A stretch of 64,000 bases of DNA, from the NCBI GenBank assembly GCA_001421185.1, contig LJKK01000134.1, positions 1 to 64,000 of the forward strand. Reading direction: 5' to 3'. Under the pieces are notes generated by a model. That model saw only the letters and a list, made by a program, of their open reading frames with translations. It had not been told where the DNA came from and did not search any database. The stretch is from Methanomassiliicoccales archaeon RumEn M1. Lineage in GTDB: Archaea > Thermoplasmatota > Thermoplasmata > Methanomassiliicoccales > Methanomassiliicoccaceae. This document shows positions 1 through 9,442 of the stretch, piece by piece; the stretch's first letter is position 1, and each line of letters starts with the position of its first letter. The translations under genes were made by a program, and so were the position numbers.

Positions 1-1
1 C

Positions 2-1066
2 TACGCCACGACCGCCACGGTCGCCGACCCGGAGGCCATGGCCGCGCGCTACATGTCCGACGCCAAGCTCGTCCGCTCCGACGGGGGGCGCGGGATCGAG
101 TACCGCATCGTTCCCACGTTCGAGCACGCCGCCAGGCAGATAAGGGAGCTGGGCGCCCGCAAGGTCCTGATGTTCTGCAACACGCCCCATGAGGCCGAGG
201 AGCTGGCCCGCGTAGAGCTTAAACGACACTTCCCGCTGTCCGCCGTGAAGGTGCACCACGGCAAGCTGGACGCCACCATGCGCATGGACGCCGAGAACGC
301 CCTGAGGAACGGCTGGGACGTCGTCTGCGCCTGCACCTCCACACTGGAGGTGGGCGTGGACATCGGGGACATCGACGCCGTGGTGCTGGTCCGTCGGCCA
401 CGCTCGGTGGCCTCGCTCTCGCAGAGGATCGGTCGGGGGAACCGCAGGGAGGACCGCATCAAGGTGGTGGCCCTGGCGTCCACCGCCGGAGAGGCGATGT
501 ACTATGAGAAGGTCTTCAACGCCGTGTCCCGCTCCGAGTATGATACCTCCCGATATGAGTTCGATCCCTCGGTGGCCGTGCAGCAGATCCTGTCGTCCCT
601 GACCGGAGGTCGCCTCCGATCGGACGAATCGATCTTCGCCCTGTTCGAAGGGCTGTTGTCAGAACGGGACGTCCAGCAGACCCTGGCCCAGCTGGCCGAG
701 AATGGATGGATCGAGCTGGACGGGAACGACTGGAAGGGCACGGCGCGGATAGGCGAGCTCGGTGCGGGAGTGTTCAGCAACATCCCCGGCTACGACAGCA
801 TCCAGGTGGTGGACATGGCGTCCGGCTCCACGGTGGGCAGCATCGGCCTCCCGGTCGACAACATCTTCGTCCTGGCGGGCCAGGCATGGCTGGTCCGCCG
901 GAAGGAGGGGAACAAGGTCATGGTCACCGCCGTGGACGAGGGGACAGAGGTGGCCAACTTCTCATCCTACGATCGCTTCGGCGCGTTCTTCGACATGCTG
1001 CCGTATGCCCTGCGCCTTAGGATGCAGCAGCGCCACGATGCGCTGAAGGCCGAGACTGGAAAGTGA
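2..1066 (+). CDS. DEAD/DEAH-box helicase, C-terminal part (5' end outside window)
   Basis: The frame is open to the left window edge, so only the C-terminal ~355 residues are seen. The first half is a helicase C-terminal RecA-like domain: a FCNTPHEAEELA segment, then TLEVGVDIGDID (motif V region) and SQRIGRGNR (motif VI, with the arginine finger). The DEAD/DEAH motifs must lie upstream. The remaining ~170 residues look like a winged-helix/accessory region, as in Lhr-like or other SF2 helicases. It should be an ATP-dependent nucleic-acid helicase in repair or RNA metabolism; the subfamily cannot be fixed from this part. The next gene converges on it, 3 bp away. Confidence 0.8.
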   Translation, partial: YATTATVADPEAMAARYMSDAKLVRSDGGRGIEYRIVPTFEHAARQIRELGARKVLMFCNTPHEAEELARVELKRHFPLSAVKVHHGKLDATMRMDAENALRNGWDVVCACTSTLEVGVDIGDIDAVVLVRRPRSVASLSQRIGRGNRREDRIKVVALASTAGEAMYYEKVFNAVSRSEYDTSRYEFDPSVAVQQILSSLTGGRLRSDESIFALFEGLLSERDVQQTLAQLAENGWIELDGNDWKGTARIGELGAGVFSNIPGYDSIQVVDMASGSTVGSIGLPVDNIFVLAGQAWLVRRKEGNKVMVTAVDEGTEVANFSSYDRFGAFFDMLPYALRLRMQQRHDALKAETGK

Positions 1067-1069
1067 GGC

Positions 1070-1594
1070 TTACTGCCCCCATAGTCCGGAGCGGAACCGC
1101 CCCAATTGCCACTCCAGCCATTCCTGGCCGCCGGGCGTCTCGTCGATGGCGCGCACGATGTCCCGCCGCTTCTTCTCGGCCAGCCACCGCTTGACGTTGC
1201 TGGAGGTGACCATCCTCTTGACCACAGGGAACTTGCGCGTCCAGTATCTCGCCTGGTTGAGGTCCATGACCCCCTCCTTGGAAGCGTTGTCCACCCACAG
1301 CTGATACAGGTCCACGTTCTCCTGGATGGCCAACCGCAGGTTGGAGCATCCCTTGCCAGAGTATCGATCGAGGTACCCGCAGACGATGTTCGAGACGATA
1401 GACTCGCTCACTCCGGACAACAGGCCCACGGCCACCACCCCGCGCCCGGCGCGAATATGCTTTCCATCGCTCACGAAATCAGGTGTCCGCACATAATCTT
1501 TGGTCATCCAGTATCGGAAGAGATAATGTCCCTTGATGGTGAAGGTGTCGAGGACCGCGCCCCTGGTCGGACGGACAGGTATATAACAGGGCAT
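1070..1594 (-). CDS. hypothetical protein, 174 aa
   Basis: I do not recognise this protein. It is 174 residues, mixed alpha/beta in appearance, without signal peptide or membrane segment, with a basic, Trp/Arg-rich C-terminal half (KRWLAEKKRRD, EWLEWQLGRF). It converges with the helicase gene, 3 bp apart, and its upstream side faces the divergent membrane-protein gene at 1686. Codon use and GC are like the neighbours, which supports a real gene. The start at 1594 is the first ATG; no clear ribosome binding site was seen, and a leaderless transcript is possible. Confidence 0.55.
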   Translation of the reverse strand: MPCYIPVRPTRGAVLDTFTIKGHYLFRYWMTKDYVRTPDFVSDGKHIRAGRGVVAVGLLSGVSESIVSNIVCGYLDRYSGKGCSNLRLAIQENVDLYQLWVDNASKEGVMDLNQARYWTRKFPVVKRMVTSSNVKRWLAEKKRRDIVRAIDETPGGQEWLEWQLGRFRSGLWGQ

Positions 1595-1685
1595 CCTTTG
1601 GTACGATCCGCTTCTAGTAACGGCCCCTGGTACGACGCCTCCTCTGGGGCGTCAAGCATCTGGTGCGAAGGCGAGAAGGATTGAG

Positions 1686-2354
1686 ATGAAAGGAAGAATC
1701 ACATTGCCGGGAGAGCTCACGCTGTTGGCGGGCGTGTTGCTGATCTCGTTCGCCATCTCCCTCATGGTCAAGGCCGACTTTGGCATATCGACCATATCGT
1801 CCCTTCCCTACGTTCTCAGCGTCGCCCTCCCCGAGATTTCCTTCGGCATTTGGAACCCCATTTTCCACATCGGCCTGTTCATCATCCTCATTGCCATAAC
1901 CAGGCGGGTCAAGGTCGGGTATGCCATCTCCCTGCTGATGTCCCTCACGTTCGGGCTCGTCCTCGATGCCTTCGAATGGTTGCTGTCCCCCTTGCCGACC
2001 GACATGCCGTTCAGGCTGGCGTATATCGTCACCGGCTACGTGGCCATGTGCTTCGCCATCTCCCTCATGGTCAATTCGAAGGTGCCCCTGATGGTGGTGG
2101 ACGCCTTCATCAACGACCTGACGCAGCATTATCATGTGACGTTCCGCCGGCTCAAGACGATCTTCGACATCTCATGCCTGACCCTGTCCATGGCACTGTC
2201 CTTCCTCTTCGTCGGGGAGCTCGTCGGCATCGGGATAGCGACCATAGTCATGGCGTTCATAACCGGCTCTGGGGTTCACCTGGCAACTCGTCTGCTTAGA
2301 CGAGCCATAGCGGTCCGGCCCTGGAGCGATAGGCTGGCCAACATGGCCCGGTGA
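1686..2354 (+). CDS. YczE/YitT-like integral membrane protein
   Basis: This 222-residue protein is almost entirely hydrophobic, with about five to six membrane segments (roughly residues 7-28, 35-50, 55-72, 78-95, 112-130, 155-200). The N-terminal pattern FAISLMVKADFGISTISSLPYVLS followed by an internal repeat of similar type (CFAISLMVNSKVPLMVVDAF) is like the YczE/YyaS/YitT group of bacterial and archaeal membrane proteins, whose function is not established. A repeated half suggests an internal duplication. It stands alone on the plus strand with a GAGATG start context; the following stress-protein gene begins 73 bp later and could be cotranscribed. Confidence 0.6.
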   Translation: MKGRITLPGELTLLAGVLLISFAISLMVKADFGISTISSLPYVLSVALPEISFGIWNPIFHIGLFIILIAITRRVKVGYAISLLMSLTFGLVLDAFEWLLSPLPTDMPFRLAYIVTGYVAMCFAISLMVNSKVPLMVVDAFINDLTQHYHVTFRRLKTIFDISCLTLSMALSFLFVGELVGIGIATIVMAFITGSGVHLATRLLRRAIAVRPWSDRLANMAR

Positions 2355-2427
2355 GCCGTGCCGATGGTTAGATACGCTCGCGTTCCCATGACCTTGACGA
2401 GCCGGAGGGCCGATGGATGGGGACCTG

Positions 2428-3282
2428 ATGAGCATCGAAACGTCATACCGTAAGATCCTGATACCCACGGACGGCGGTGAGAACACCCGAGGCGCGATAG
2501 GCTACGCCATCGACCTGGCGCGGCAGATCGGGGCCGAGGTCACCGCGTTGAGCGTGAATGATATCACCAACTACGCCGCCATACCGGGGGAGCCCGACCT
2601 CGAGTCCCCGCTGTACCAGATGTCCCAGGCCGCCGTCCGCGGCGTGGTGGAGGCGGCCGCTTCCCAGGGGGTGAGCGCCCAGGGAATGGTCGTCAGCGGG
2701 ATCCCCCAGAGGGACATCGTGGAGGTCTCGGAGGACCATGACCTGGTGGTCATGGGCACCGTGGGCCGAACGGGCGTACCCCACTTGCTGCTGGGCAGCG
2801 TGGCCGAGAAGGTCATCCGCCACGCCCGCTGCCCGGTCATCGTGGTTCGCGCCGGCGGAGCACCGGTGTTCAGATGCGAGAGGATGCTCATAGCCACTGA
2901 CGGCAGCGACAGCTCGGGAGCGGCCATCACCCACGGGCTGCGTCTGGCCAAGGCCTTCCAGGCATCGGTGACCGCCCTGAGCGTGAACGATGGCCGCGAC
3001 AAGGTCGTCGAGTCGGCCGAGGGAGAGGGGCGCACGGCGGACGTGGCCGTGAACAAAGTGGTCGAGGAGGGGCGAGAGCTGGGGGTGACGGTCGAACCAG
3101 TGGTCATGACCGGCTCCCCCGCAGATGTCATCGTGGAGATGTCCGAACGGTACGACATCCTGGTCATGGGCACGCACGGCCGCTCGGGCCTGGCCCTCCT
3201 TCGTCTGGGCAGCGTGGCCGAGAAGGTCATCCGCCATTCCCGCTGTCCGGTCATGGTCGTCAAGCCGGGCATGAGGACCTGA
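2428..3282 (+). CDS. universal stress protein, two tandem UspA domains
   Basis: Two UspA domains are fused head to tail. Each starts with a KILIPTDGG/RMLIATDGS strand and ends in the ATP-binding signature G-2x-G-9x-G-S (GTVGRTGVPHLLLGS near residue 110, GTHGRSGLALLRLGS near residue 255), so both halves are probably ATP-binding. The family is cytoplasmic and linked to stress and energy state; a specific role cannot be given. An ATG at 2413 lies in frame, but the ATG at 2428 has a better-placed GGGGAC upstream and starts directly at the domain. A separate single-domain relative lies at 22448-22891. Confidence 0.9.
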   Translation: MSIETSYRKILIPTDGGENTRGAIGYAIDLARQIGAEVTALSVNDITNYAAIPGEPDLESPLYQMSQAAVRGVVEAAASQGVSAQGMVVSGIPQRDIVEVSEDHDLVVMGTVGRTGVPHLLLGSVAEKVIRHARCPVIVVRAGGAPVFRCERMLIATDGSDSSGAAITHGLRLAKAFQASVTALSVNDGRDKVVESAEGEGRTADVAVNKVVEEGRELGVTVEPVVMTGSPADVIVEMSERYDILVMGTHGRSGLALLRLGSVAEKVIRHSRCPVMVVKPGMRT

Positions 3283-3295
3283 GCCGTCGGAGGGC

Positions 3296-4846
3296 TCAGA
3301 AGTGGTCATAGATCATATCGGTCACCAGGGCGACATCGTTCCCTAGGGCCATGATGTCGTCGAAGTCGTCAACCCTCACATTATTGACGAAAAGGGCGAA
3401 TGCCAGTCGCTTGCCCGAGGCCGTGTCGATGTATCCGGCCAAGGCCTTGGTCTGGGCATTGCCGGTGTCGCCGAGGACATTGTACACCGCCCTCGTACCG
3501 GTCTTGGCATGGACCTTGCCGAGGGCCGGACTGTCATCGGCCGCCGAATGGGCGAGGCTGCCGTCGACGCCCAGCACCGGAAGCGATTCGAAGAACGGCC
3601 CGAACTCCTCCCTGTCCATCATCGCCGTCAGCAGCTGGATGGCCGCGGAGGGAGTGAATCGGTCCTCGGGTGCTCCGCCCATGCCGTCGGCGAGGCACAC
3701 CGCACCAAGGTCGATGTCCAGCTGTTCTAGCATCTCTCGCTCCACCTGCAGTCCTACATACGGGGTGCTCCCTCCCCGGGAGGCGGCCATCAGCGAGAGA
3801 TAGGTCTCGGCGTGCAGATTATGGGAGACCTTCAAGGTCAGCTTGACCTCCTCGGAGAGGGGGGCGGAAGTCAGTTCGGCGAGCTTGATCGCGTCCTCTT
3901 AGTTCGACGGTATCAGGTCCCGGGGTTACCGCCCGTTGCGGAAGATGTCACATCGATCCCGTGTCCCACCAGGGACTCGATCAACAGGGCGCGGGCGAAG
4001 GCCGCGGGCTCACGGACGGTGTGGGTGAGATTGACCTGTTCGCTCTCCTCGGCGATCTGGCCACGGACGGTGATATCTCTTCCTGACGCAGTGATCTCTA
4101 TGTTGGTGGCGTCGGAGGTCACGACCTCGTTCCTAATGGTGAAGAAATCGGTCGACGGCCGCGCGGTGACGCTCACTTCCCCGTCGGCGCCCGGCCTTAC
4201 CATGATGTCCAGCAGGTTGTCGTTGATGATGATGGGGGAGATGACGAATTCGTCCATCTCCACCGTCTCGAACAGGGTATCGTCGACGACGACGTCCTCG
4301 ACCGATCTCATTCCGGACCCATTTATCTGCGACGCCAGGGAATCGATGCCCGCCAGGGGGTCCTCAGAGGTGAGGATGCATCCCCCCTGTATGAGCGCAT
4401 AGCTATGGTCCTCGTCGGTGTAGTTTATCCCCTCCCCCCTCCATGGCGCGCCCTCCCATATTGGGATCACCGGACGCCACCAGCACGAGCGGACCATCCA
4501 CGGCTCCGCTGTCGTCCATCGAAGCCGCGTAGACGGGAGTAGTGAAGCGATGATCGGCTCCCATTGCCATCATGATCGCAGCGGAGGTGAACAGCTTGGT
4601 CGTGGAACCGGGAACGAACATCTCGCCCGAGCGTATATCGAACAAGGTGGCGTTGGACTCGGGGTCGAACACCATCAGCCCCCAGGAGGAGTGCGCGTAC
4701 ATCTCCTTTGACGTCAGTTCCTCGAACTCCGTCATGAACTCGGAGGAGGGATCGGCCTTGCCTCCCATGAACACTACCCAGGCTCCAGCGCTCACCATCA
4801 GGAGCGCCACGAGTGCCACCACGGCACATCTCAGCGGTCTTCTCAC
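3296..4846 (-). pseudogene. dacB: D-alanyl-D-alanine carboxypeptidase (peptidase S13, DacB/PBP4-like), frameshifted
   Basis: The coding signal runs through four reading segments: 4846 to about 4440, then to about 3925, a short piece, and from about 3905 to 3296. Together they give one S13 enzyme of ~515 residues with an N-terminal signal/membrane segment (residues 6-28), the catalytic SxxK (GSTTKLF), the SxN (SHNLHAE) and the KTG (HAKTGTR). Each break is a +1 shift: a G6 run near 4435 (G5 expected), a C4 run near 3922 (C3 expected) and an AA near 3902, the last creating an in-frame TAA. The family trims peptidoglycan stem peptides, which archaea lack, so transfer from bacteria is likely. Three disruptions within ~540 bp suggest decay; sequencing error is the alternative. 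Confidence 0.75.
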
Positions 4847-5508
4847 TTCGCTCGCCTGTCCCTGTCAAAGGGGCTCGGGAGTATTCTGATAATATTATAT
4901 CATTTTGCACGGCTTGGCTTCGTAGAATTCATCACGACCCACGTCGAAAGAGTGATGTAACGTCGGGCACGAAATGGCCTTCTCCGAGGTCAGACCAAGC
5001 TCTTGCGCGAGACATCTGGCCTCTGGGATAGGATGGTCTCGTGCCGAACGATGTTCTATTACACAACAATGGTTTAATGCGTGCGGTCGATCAAATAGCG
5101 AAAGGCGCCGGACGATTGGGCCTGCCGCTGTACTCGTGCAAGCGTTCGAAACATATTTACACGCAGCATCAATTGCTCGTGCTCGTCGTTCTTCACTAGA
5201 TGCTGGCCAGGCCGTATCGCAACCTAATCGATGTCGTCTCGCTCATGACGCCGCTGCTGCGCCGTCTTCGCCTCATGCGAATGCCGCATTTCACCACGCT
5301 TCACGAGCTCTCGTTGCGCACCCCTCTACCTTCATGACAGGTCTCCGGAGCGACCTAATGAGTCTGATATGAAACCTCATCTTAAGTAGGCTGTCGGCCC
5401 TGGGATATTAAGAGGCGAGAGGAAATCATTGGGGAGGCTGGGGAACCTCCTTTAACCTAGAGTTTTCCCTAAATAATCATTCTGCCTGTGCGGGAGGGAG
5501 GGCCGCGA
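4847..5508. other. intergenic stretch with no recognisable gene
   Basis: About 660 bp between the broken carboxypeptidase and the AT-rich secreted-protein gene. Base composition falls from the chromosomal ~60% GC towards AT-rich along its length. An open frame exists near 4974-5372 but its translation has no domain, low-complexity Arg/Ala/Ser composition and no plausible start signal, so I do not call it. It may hold decayed mobile DNA, since insertion-sequence remnants lie 1.5 kb further on, but I could not identify any. Confidence 0.5.
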
Positions 5509-6762
5509 TCACGCCAATATAAAGGGCATGTGGATGATCTCCTTTTCACTTTTTACCATCCATACCCAAAGGGATTCTTGACCAAATGCATTGGCGTAAG
5601 ATTCGTATGGTTGTATGGGGCCTCCCTGACCCACTCTTATTGTAGCTCCGGGATAGATATTGTAGGTATTTTTTGCGACGTTACATCCATTGGCGACCTC
5701 ATGTTTCCAATCCCCTCTTTCTATACTCATGTCCCCTCTCTCCAGAACCTCCACATCATTGACAGCATATGACCAACTATGCCCGCAGGATACTGCTGCT
5801 CCTTCACTGCCTGCCGTTACTCCAATATTGACAGAGGTCGTTGTTGACCCTGAAGTTGTTGGGCCCCTTCTCACCAGCTCATCAGAGTCATGAGGGCCGT
5901 AGTCCGCATCTATTATCGTGTGCATATGCATTGTGGAATATCCATTTTTATATGCGACCTTTCCGGGTACCGCCTCTTGACAAAAGTGGATAGCGTACCA
6001 ATCGTATTGGTTGATATTATCATTCTGTAAAAATGAATATTCATTTTGAATGTTTGTTCTTCCATAGGGTTTTAGATCGTCATTTGAATTATATTCCCAA
6101 TCGTGAACCCACCCCCAATATGCTCCAGAAGATAATTGAGGATCCGACAAGGCACTCGTCGTTTTATTCATTTTGCTGATGGGGAGCTCGTTGGACATCC
6201 ACTTAGATGCCCATGAAACTGCGCTGATCAAAGCTTTGTCGACTTCATCATCATCTTCGATGTTACCAGCGCCAGAGTATGCGGCCGTTCTTCCGCCTTC
6301 GAACACCTTTATGCCCTGGAAGATAAGATCGCATCCGCCAACATAATCCAATGAATATCCTGTTCTACTAACAACATCAGACATTTCACCAAAACAGATT
6401 AGAGGTGCTCCCTTATCGAGTGTGCTTTTCAGTGAAGCAACAATCTCAGATGTATTTTGTGTTTTTACCCATGTTGCATCGGCTAGTACTATAGAGTTAC
6501 TGTTAGCGACCCTCTTTGATAAAGTATCGGGAGCAGCTGAAGTAACTGAAGTAACATTTGATGATATTTCTATCATTTTATTCATCAAATTATCATATTT
6601 ATCGCTTTTACCAAAAAGTATCAGGGACGTACTTGAAAGGGCAGTAATCAACTCATCATCTTGTTCATGTATTGACTTAGATGAGATCGACGCAATTACA
6701 ATAGTTGAAATCAATACGGTGGCAACTAACACCGCACAAATAGTGGCAGAAACTTTCTTCAT
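5509..6762 (-). CDS. secreted protein of unknown function, AT-rich
   Basis: A 417-residue protein with a clear N-terminal signal segment (about residues 5-27, after MKKVSA). The mature part is acidic and rich in Ser, Thr, Asn, Tyr and Trp. The C-terminal third (a TTSGSTTTSVNIGV stretch, then SCGHSWSYAVNDVEV, NTYNIYPGATIRVG) has the alternating beta pattern seen in secreted beta-rich, sometimes leukocidin/aerolysin-like, proteins; that likeness is only an impression. The ATG at 6762 is chosen over the in-frame GTG at 6771 because GGAAG lies about 8 bp upstream. Base composition is far more AT-rich than anything else here, and insertion-sequence debris adjoins it, so recent acquisition is likely. 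Confidence 0.7.
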   Translation of the reverse strand: MKKVSATICAVLVATVLISTIVIASISSKSIHEQDDELITALSSTSLILFGKSDKYDNLMNKMIEISSNVTSVTSAAPDTLSKRVANSNSIVLADATWVKTQNTSEIVASLKSTLDKGAPLICFGEMSDVVSRTGYSLDYVGGCDLIFQGIKVFEGGRTAAYSGAGNIEDDDEVDKALISAVSWASKWMSNELPISKMNKTTSALSDPQLSSGAYWGWVHDWEYNSNDDLKPYGRTNIQNEYSFLQNDNINQYDWYAIHFCQEAVPGKVAYKNGYSTMHMHTIIDADYGPHDSDELVRRGPTTSGSTTTSVNIGVTAGSEGAAVSCGHSWSYAVNDVEVLERGDMSIERGDWKHEVANGCNVAKNTYNIYPGATIRVGQGGPIQPYESYANAFGQESLWVWMVKSEKEIIHMPFILA

Positions 6763-6879
6763 AATACTCACTTCCTACATCACTGCGCAATGAATGGCGT
6801 TTGCGTGAGTATGATATGTATCAACTTATTAAAAAACCTCCATTTTTCCTCTAGCTCTGCAAATTAGGGCATAAGTTCA

Positions 6880-7430
6880 TTATGAGGAGGCCGGAGGCTT
6901 CGGCCTCCGTCCCCTCCTCTTCGGCACCTTCCGCTCAGTGTAGAGATAAAGACCGAGCCTCTGATCCAGGTCCCGCACGTCCTTGGGCACGCCCTGCCTG
7001 ACCTCGGCGTTAGAGGCCATAACCTTCATTGCGGCGTACGTGTCCAGCACGTCCGAGACCATGTACGAGCCGGATATCCAGGAGGGGTCGATTAGGTCCG
7101 CGATGGCAGACCATATCGACAGAGTGAGGAAGGCGACGAACATATGGCTAGGATATGCTCATCGTCGGCCATATGCATCCTGTCGGCCGACAGGCAGTTC
7201 TTGGCCTCGTCGAAGCGGTTCTCGATCTTGCACCTCTTCTTGTAGATCCCATAGACCTCCTCCGGAGCGATCGGCCGCGATGCGAGCACAATGAAGTTGT
7301 CTGTCCTGTTCAGGTTCGGCGTCCTGTCGATGGCGCTCCCTGGCCCGATTCCGGTACCTGCGGCCAGCCGTGTCGAAATCAGTGGAACATGGCATCGTCA
7401 TCGGGACGGTCATCGGCGACACTAGCTACG
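6880..7430 (-). mobile_element. transposase remnant (IS1634/IS4-like DDE), degenerate
   Basis: Reading right to left, one frame gives RTDNFIVLASRPIAPEEV and IYKKRCKIENRFDEAKNCL, the C-terminal catalytic region (Y-x-x-R/K...E pattern) of IS4/IS1634-type DDE transposases. Near 7140 the frame shifts by one base and continues as MFVAFLTLSIWSAIADLI to a Lys/Arg/Pro-rich end at 6880. The N-terminal half with the first two catalytic Asp residues is missing, and reading fades around 7430 where another remnant begins on the opposite strand. It is therefore a truncated, inactive copy. No terminal inverted repeats were identified. Confidence 0.7.
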
Positions 7431-7728
7431 ATTCGGAATCGAACAGGCGCTTCGTCGTTCATGGCTTTACACGGGAGCTAAGAAACCGCTTCGGATGACG
7501 AGCAAGAAAGCGGAGAACAGCCGAGAATTCTACCGATGTCGGCAGCTGAGGGCGTTCGACAGACCGCCCCATCGCCGGTGAGCGCTCATCGAGGCGGTCA
7601 ACTCGATGGTCAAGCATCTATCATCGGTCGCACGCTCACGAAGCGTGCGCGGCCAGATCAATGAGCTAGCGTTGCATGCTGTCGCGCACAACGCCAGACG
7701 AGCAGCCATGCTCGCTCATGAGGTATGA
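7383..7728 (+). mobile_element. second transposase remnant, C-terminal piece
   Basis: On the plus strand, GTVIGDTSYDSESNRRFV (from about 7383) resembles the strand carrying the second catalytic Asp of a DDE transposase. After a frame change, TSKKAENSREFYRCRQL and RALIEAVNSMVKHL with the catalytic-Glu region, RSRSVRGQINELALHAVAHN, read on to a TGA at 7726-7728. A stop at about 7578-7580 interrupts this frame. It is a different transposase family from the neighbouring minus-strand remnant, abutting or inserted into it, and cannot be functional as it stands. Confidence 0.65.
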
Positions 7729-7761
7729 TTTCTACAGGGCACACGGCTTCAAGGATGACAT

Positions 7762-9438
7762 TCACCTTGGCGAATATCTCGAGCCCGATTCCTTGAGGAA
7801 GGCCCTGGCCAGGGACGAGAGCGCTTCCCCCATGTGCTCGCTCCTCTCGATGATGACGCTGTGATCATAGCGGAAGTGGGCCGCCCCGATGCGCAGGAAC
7901 CGGCGGCACTGTTCTCCTATGCCTATGTAGAACACCTTGGCCCCGCGCCTTCGGGCGATGGCGATCTGGGCAGCGATCCGCTCCAGATAGTAGTCATGGC
8001 CGTCACTGACCACGATGATGGCCTGCCGACGATGCGTGCCGGCCTTCCTCTCCCTGCCTGCCAGCAGCCCGTTGGCGACCTGCAGCGCCTGAGCGATGCT
8101 AGTGCCCCCTCCGGCCGTCAGATCGGCCAGGGCCGATGATTCCACGCCCTGCTCCCAGGGCTTGACCATGGTGGAGGTCTCATCGTAAGCGGTGATGGCC
8201 ACGTTCACCCCGGCCAGCTCGAGCGCGCGCACCAGCGTGGCGGTCGATCCCATGGCATGCTCCAGCCGCTCACCGTCCATGGACGCCGAGCGGTCCAGAC
8301 AGATGACTATGTCGTACTCGCTGCGGTCCTTGCGGTAGTTGTAATAGAGACGTCTGGCGTCCGAGCTGCCTGCTCTCAGCTGCACCAGCTCATCGATGTC
8401 CATGGCGTACCCCTCGTCCCTCAGGACCTCGTTATAGGAGCGCAGCGAGCCGCGGATGCGACGCAGGATGTCGGCGGTGCGGCGCATCACCTTTTGATCG
8501 ATCAGTGCCCCGCTCCTTTCCGAAGAGATCATCTGGGGGAGCTCCGGTTCGATGACGATGCCGAGCGATGACATCTCCTTGGAGATCTCGGCCAGCGCCT
8601 TCATCGCCTCGTCCACTACGAACTCCGACAGCTCGTCGGCGGCCTCGGTCCCATCCTCGCTGGCGATGTTCTCTTGGGACCCTTCGGCGCATGACGAGCC
8701 CCTGGCCTCGCCTCCCCGCTGCGGCTCCACTGCCGCGACCGAGGTCTGGTCGTTCCTGACCAGATCGTAGATCTCCTGGCAGGCGGCGGTCACCAGGCCT
8801 TCCTGCAGGGGCGATTCTCCCACCTGCTTGATGAGCTCGGCGACCCGGTTGACCAGCGCGTCGCAGGAATCGCAGGATGCTAGCCCCAGGTTCACCTTGA
8901 GGGCCGACAGGAGCACCGACCTCGTCCGGGTAGTGATGACATCGCCCCTCACGGACGATACGTGGGGAGAGGCGCTCATCACCAGCAGGCGGTTGACGAG
9001 CTGGAGCCTCATCTCGAGCGCCGGGAACGAGCTGGAGAACAGGCTCTCGGCCCTTCGGTCCTCCAGGACATCGAATATCAGCCGCTCGGCCTCCGTTCCC
9101 GGCACGGGGTCGAGAGGCGGGTGAAGGATGCGGCCACATTCCAGGTAGAGGGCCATCCGCTCCACCAGGAAGCGGAAGGAGGCCGGGTCGTCGATCCCTT
9201 TGATGATGGGAAGTTCCGGGGGAGGAGGGGGCCTCTCCTCCGAGTCCTCCGGCATGGGTGCCGGGGTGGCGTCCATGATCCCCGCCAGGATGCCCATGGC
9301 CATGCCCCGCTCGGGCAGGACTATCATGTTCGTTCCGCCAGCGGTCTCCCTCCGCGTCGCGGTGCCGGCCACGGAGACGAAGCACGGGGCTCCCACGATG
9401 ATGCTTGCCAGCCGGGAATAGTACTCCGAGCGGTCCAT
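7762..9438 (-). CDS. von Willebrand factor A domain protein (CobT/NorD-like)
   Basis: A 558-residue cytoplasmic protein. The N-terminal half is helical with a proline-rich linker (PPPPPELP) and an acidic middle; the last ~190 residues form a VWA domain with a complete MIDAS: DRSASM, the GGGTS threonine and VSDGHD. This layout matches partners of MoxR/CbbQ-type ATPases such as CobT, NorD or CbbO, which use ATP to insert metals or remodel targets. The ATPase is directly upstream (gap 4 bp), so the two form an operon. The target is not evident; no CobN-like large chelatase subunit is in the window. Confidence 0.8.
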   Translation of the reverse strand: MDRSEYYSRLASIIVGAPCFVSVAGTATRRETAGGTNMIVLPERGMAMGILAGIMDATPAPMPEDSEERPPPPPELPIIKGIDDPASFRFLVERMALYLECGRILHPPLDPVPGTEAERLIFDVLEDRRAESLFSSSFPALEMRLQLVNRLLVMSASPHVSSVRGDVITTRTRSVLLSALKVNLGLASCDSCDALVNRVAELIKQVGESPLQEGLVTAACQEIYDLVRNDQTSVAAVEPQRGGEARGSSCAEGSQENIASEDGTEAADELSEFVVDEAMKALAEISKEMSSLGIVIEPELPQMISSERSGALIDQKVMRRTADILRRIRGSLRSYNEVLRDEGYAMDIDELVQLRAGSSDARRLYYNYRKDRSEYDIVICLDRSASMDGERLEHAMGSTATLVRALELAGVNVAITAYDETSTMVKPWEQGVESSALADLTAGGGTSIAQALQVANGLLAGRERKAGTHRRQAIIVVSDGHDYYLERIAAQIAIARRRGAKVFYIGIGEQCRRFLRIGAAHFRYDHSVIIERSEHMGEALSSLARAFLKESGSRYSPR

Positions 9439-9442
9439 GGGC

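Noticed and set aside
4974..5372. 132-codon frame in the intergenic stretch before the secreted-protein gene
   Set aside because: No recognisable domain, no start signal, and composition unlike the neighbouring proteins.
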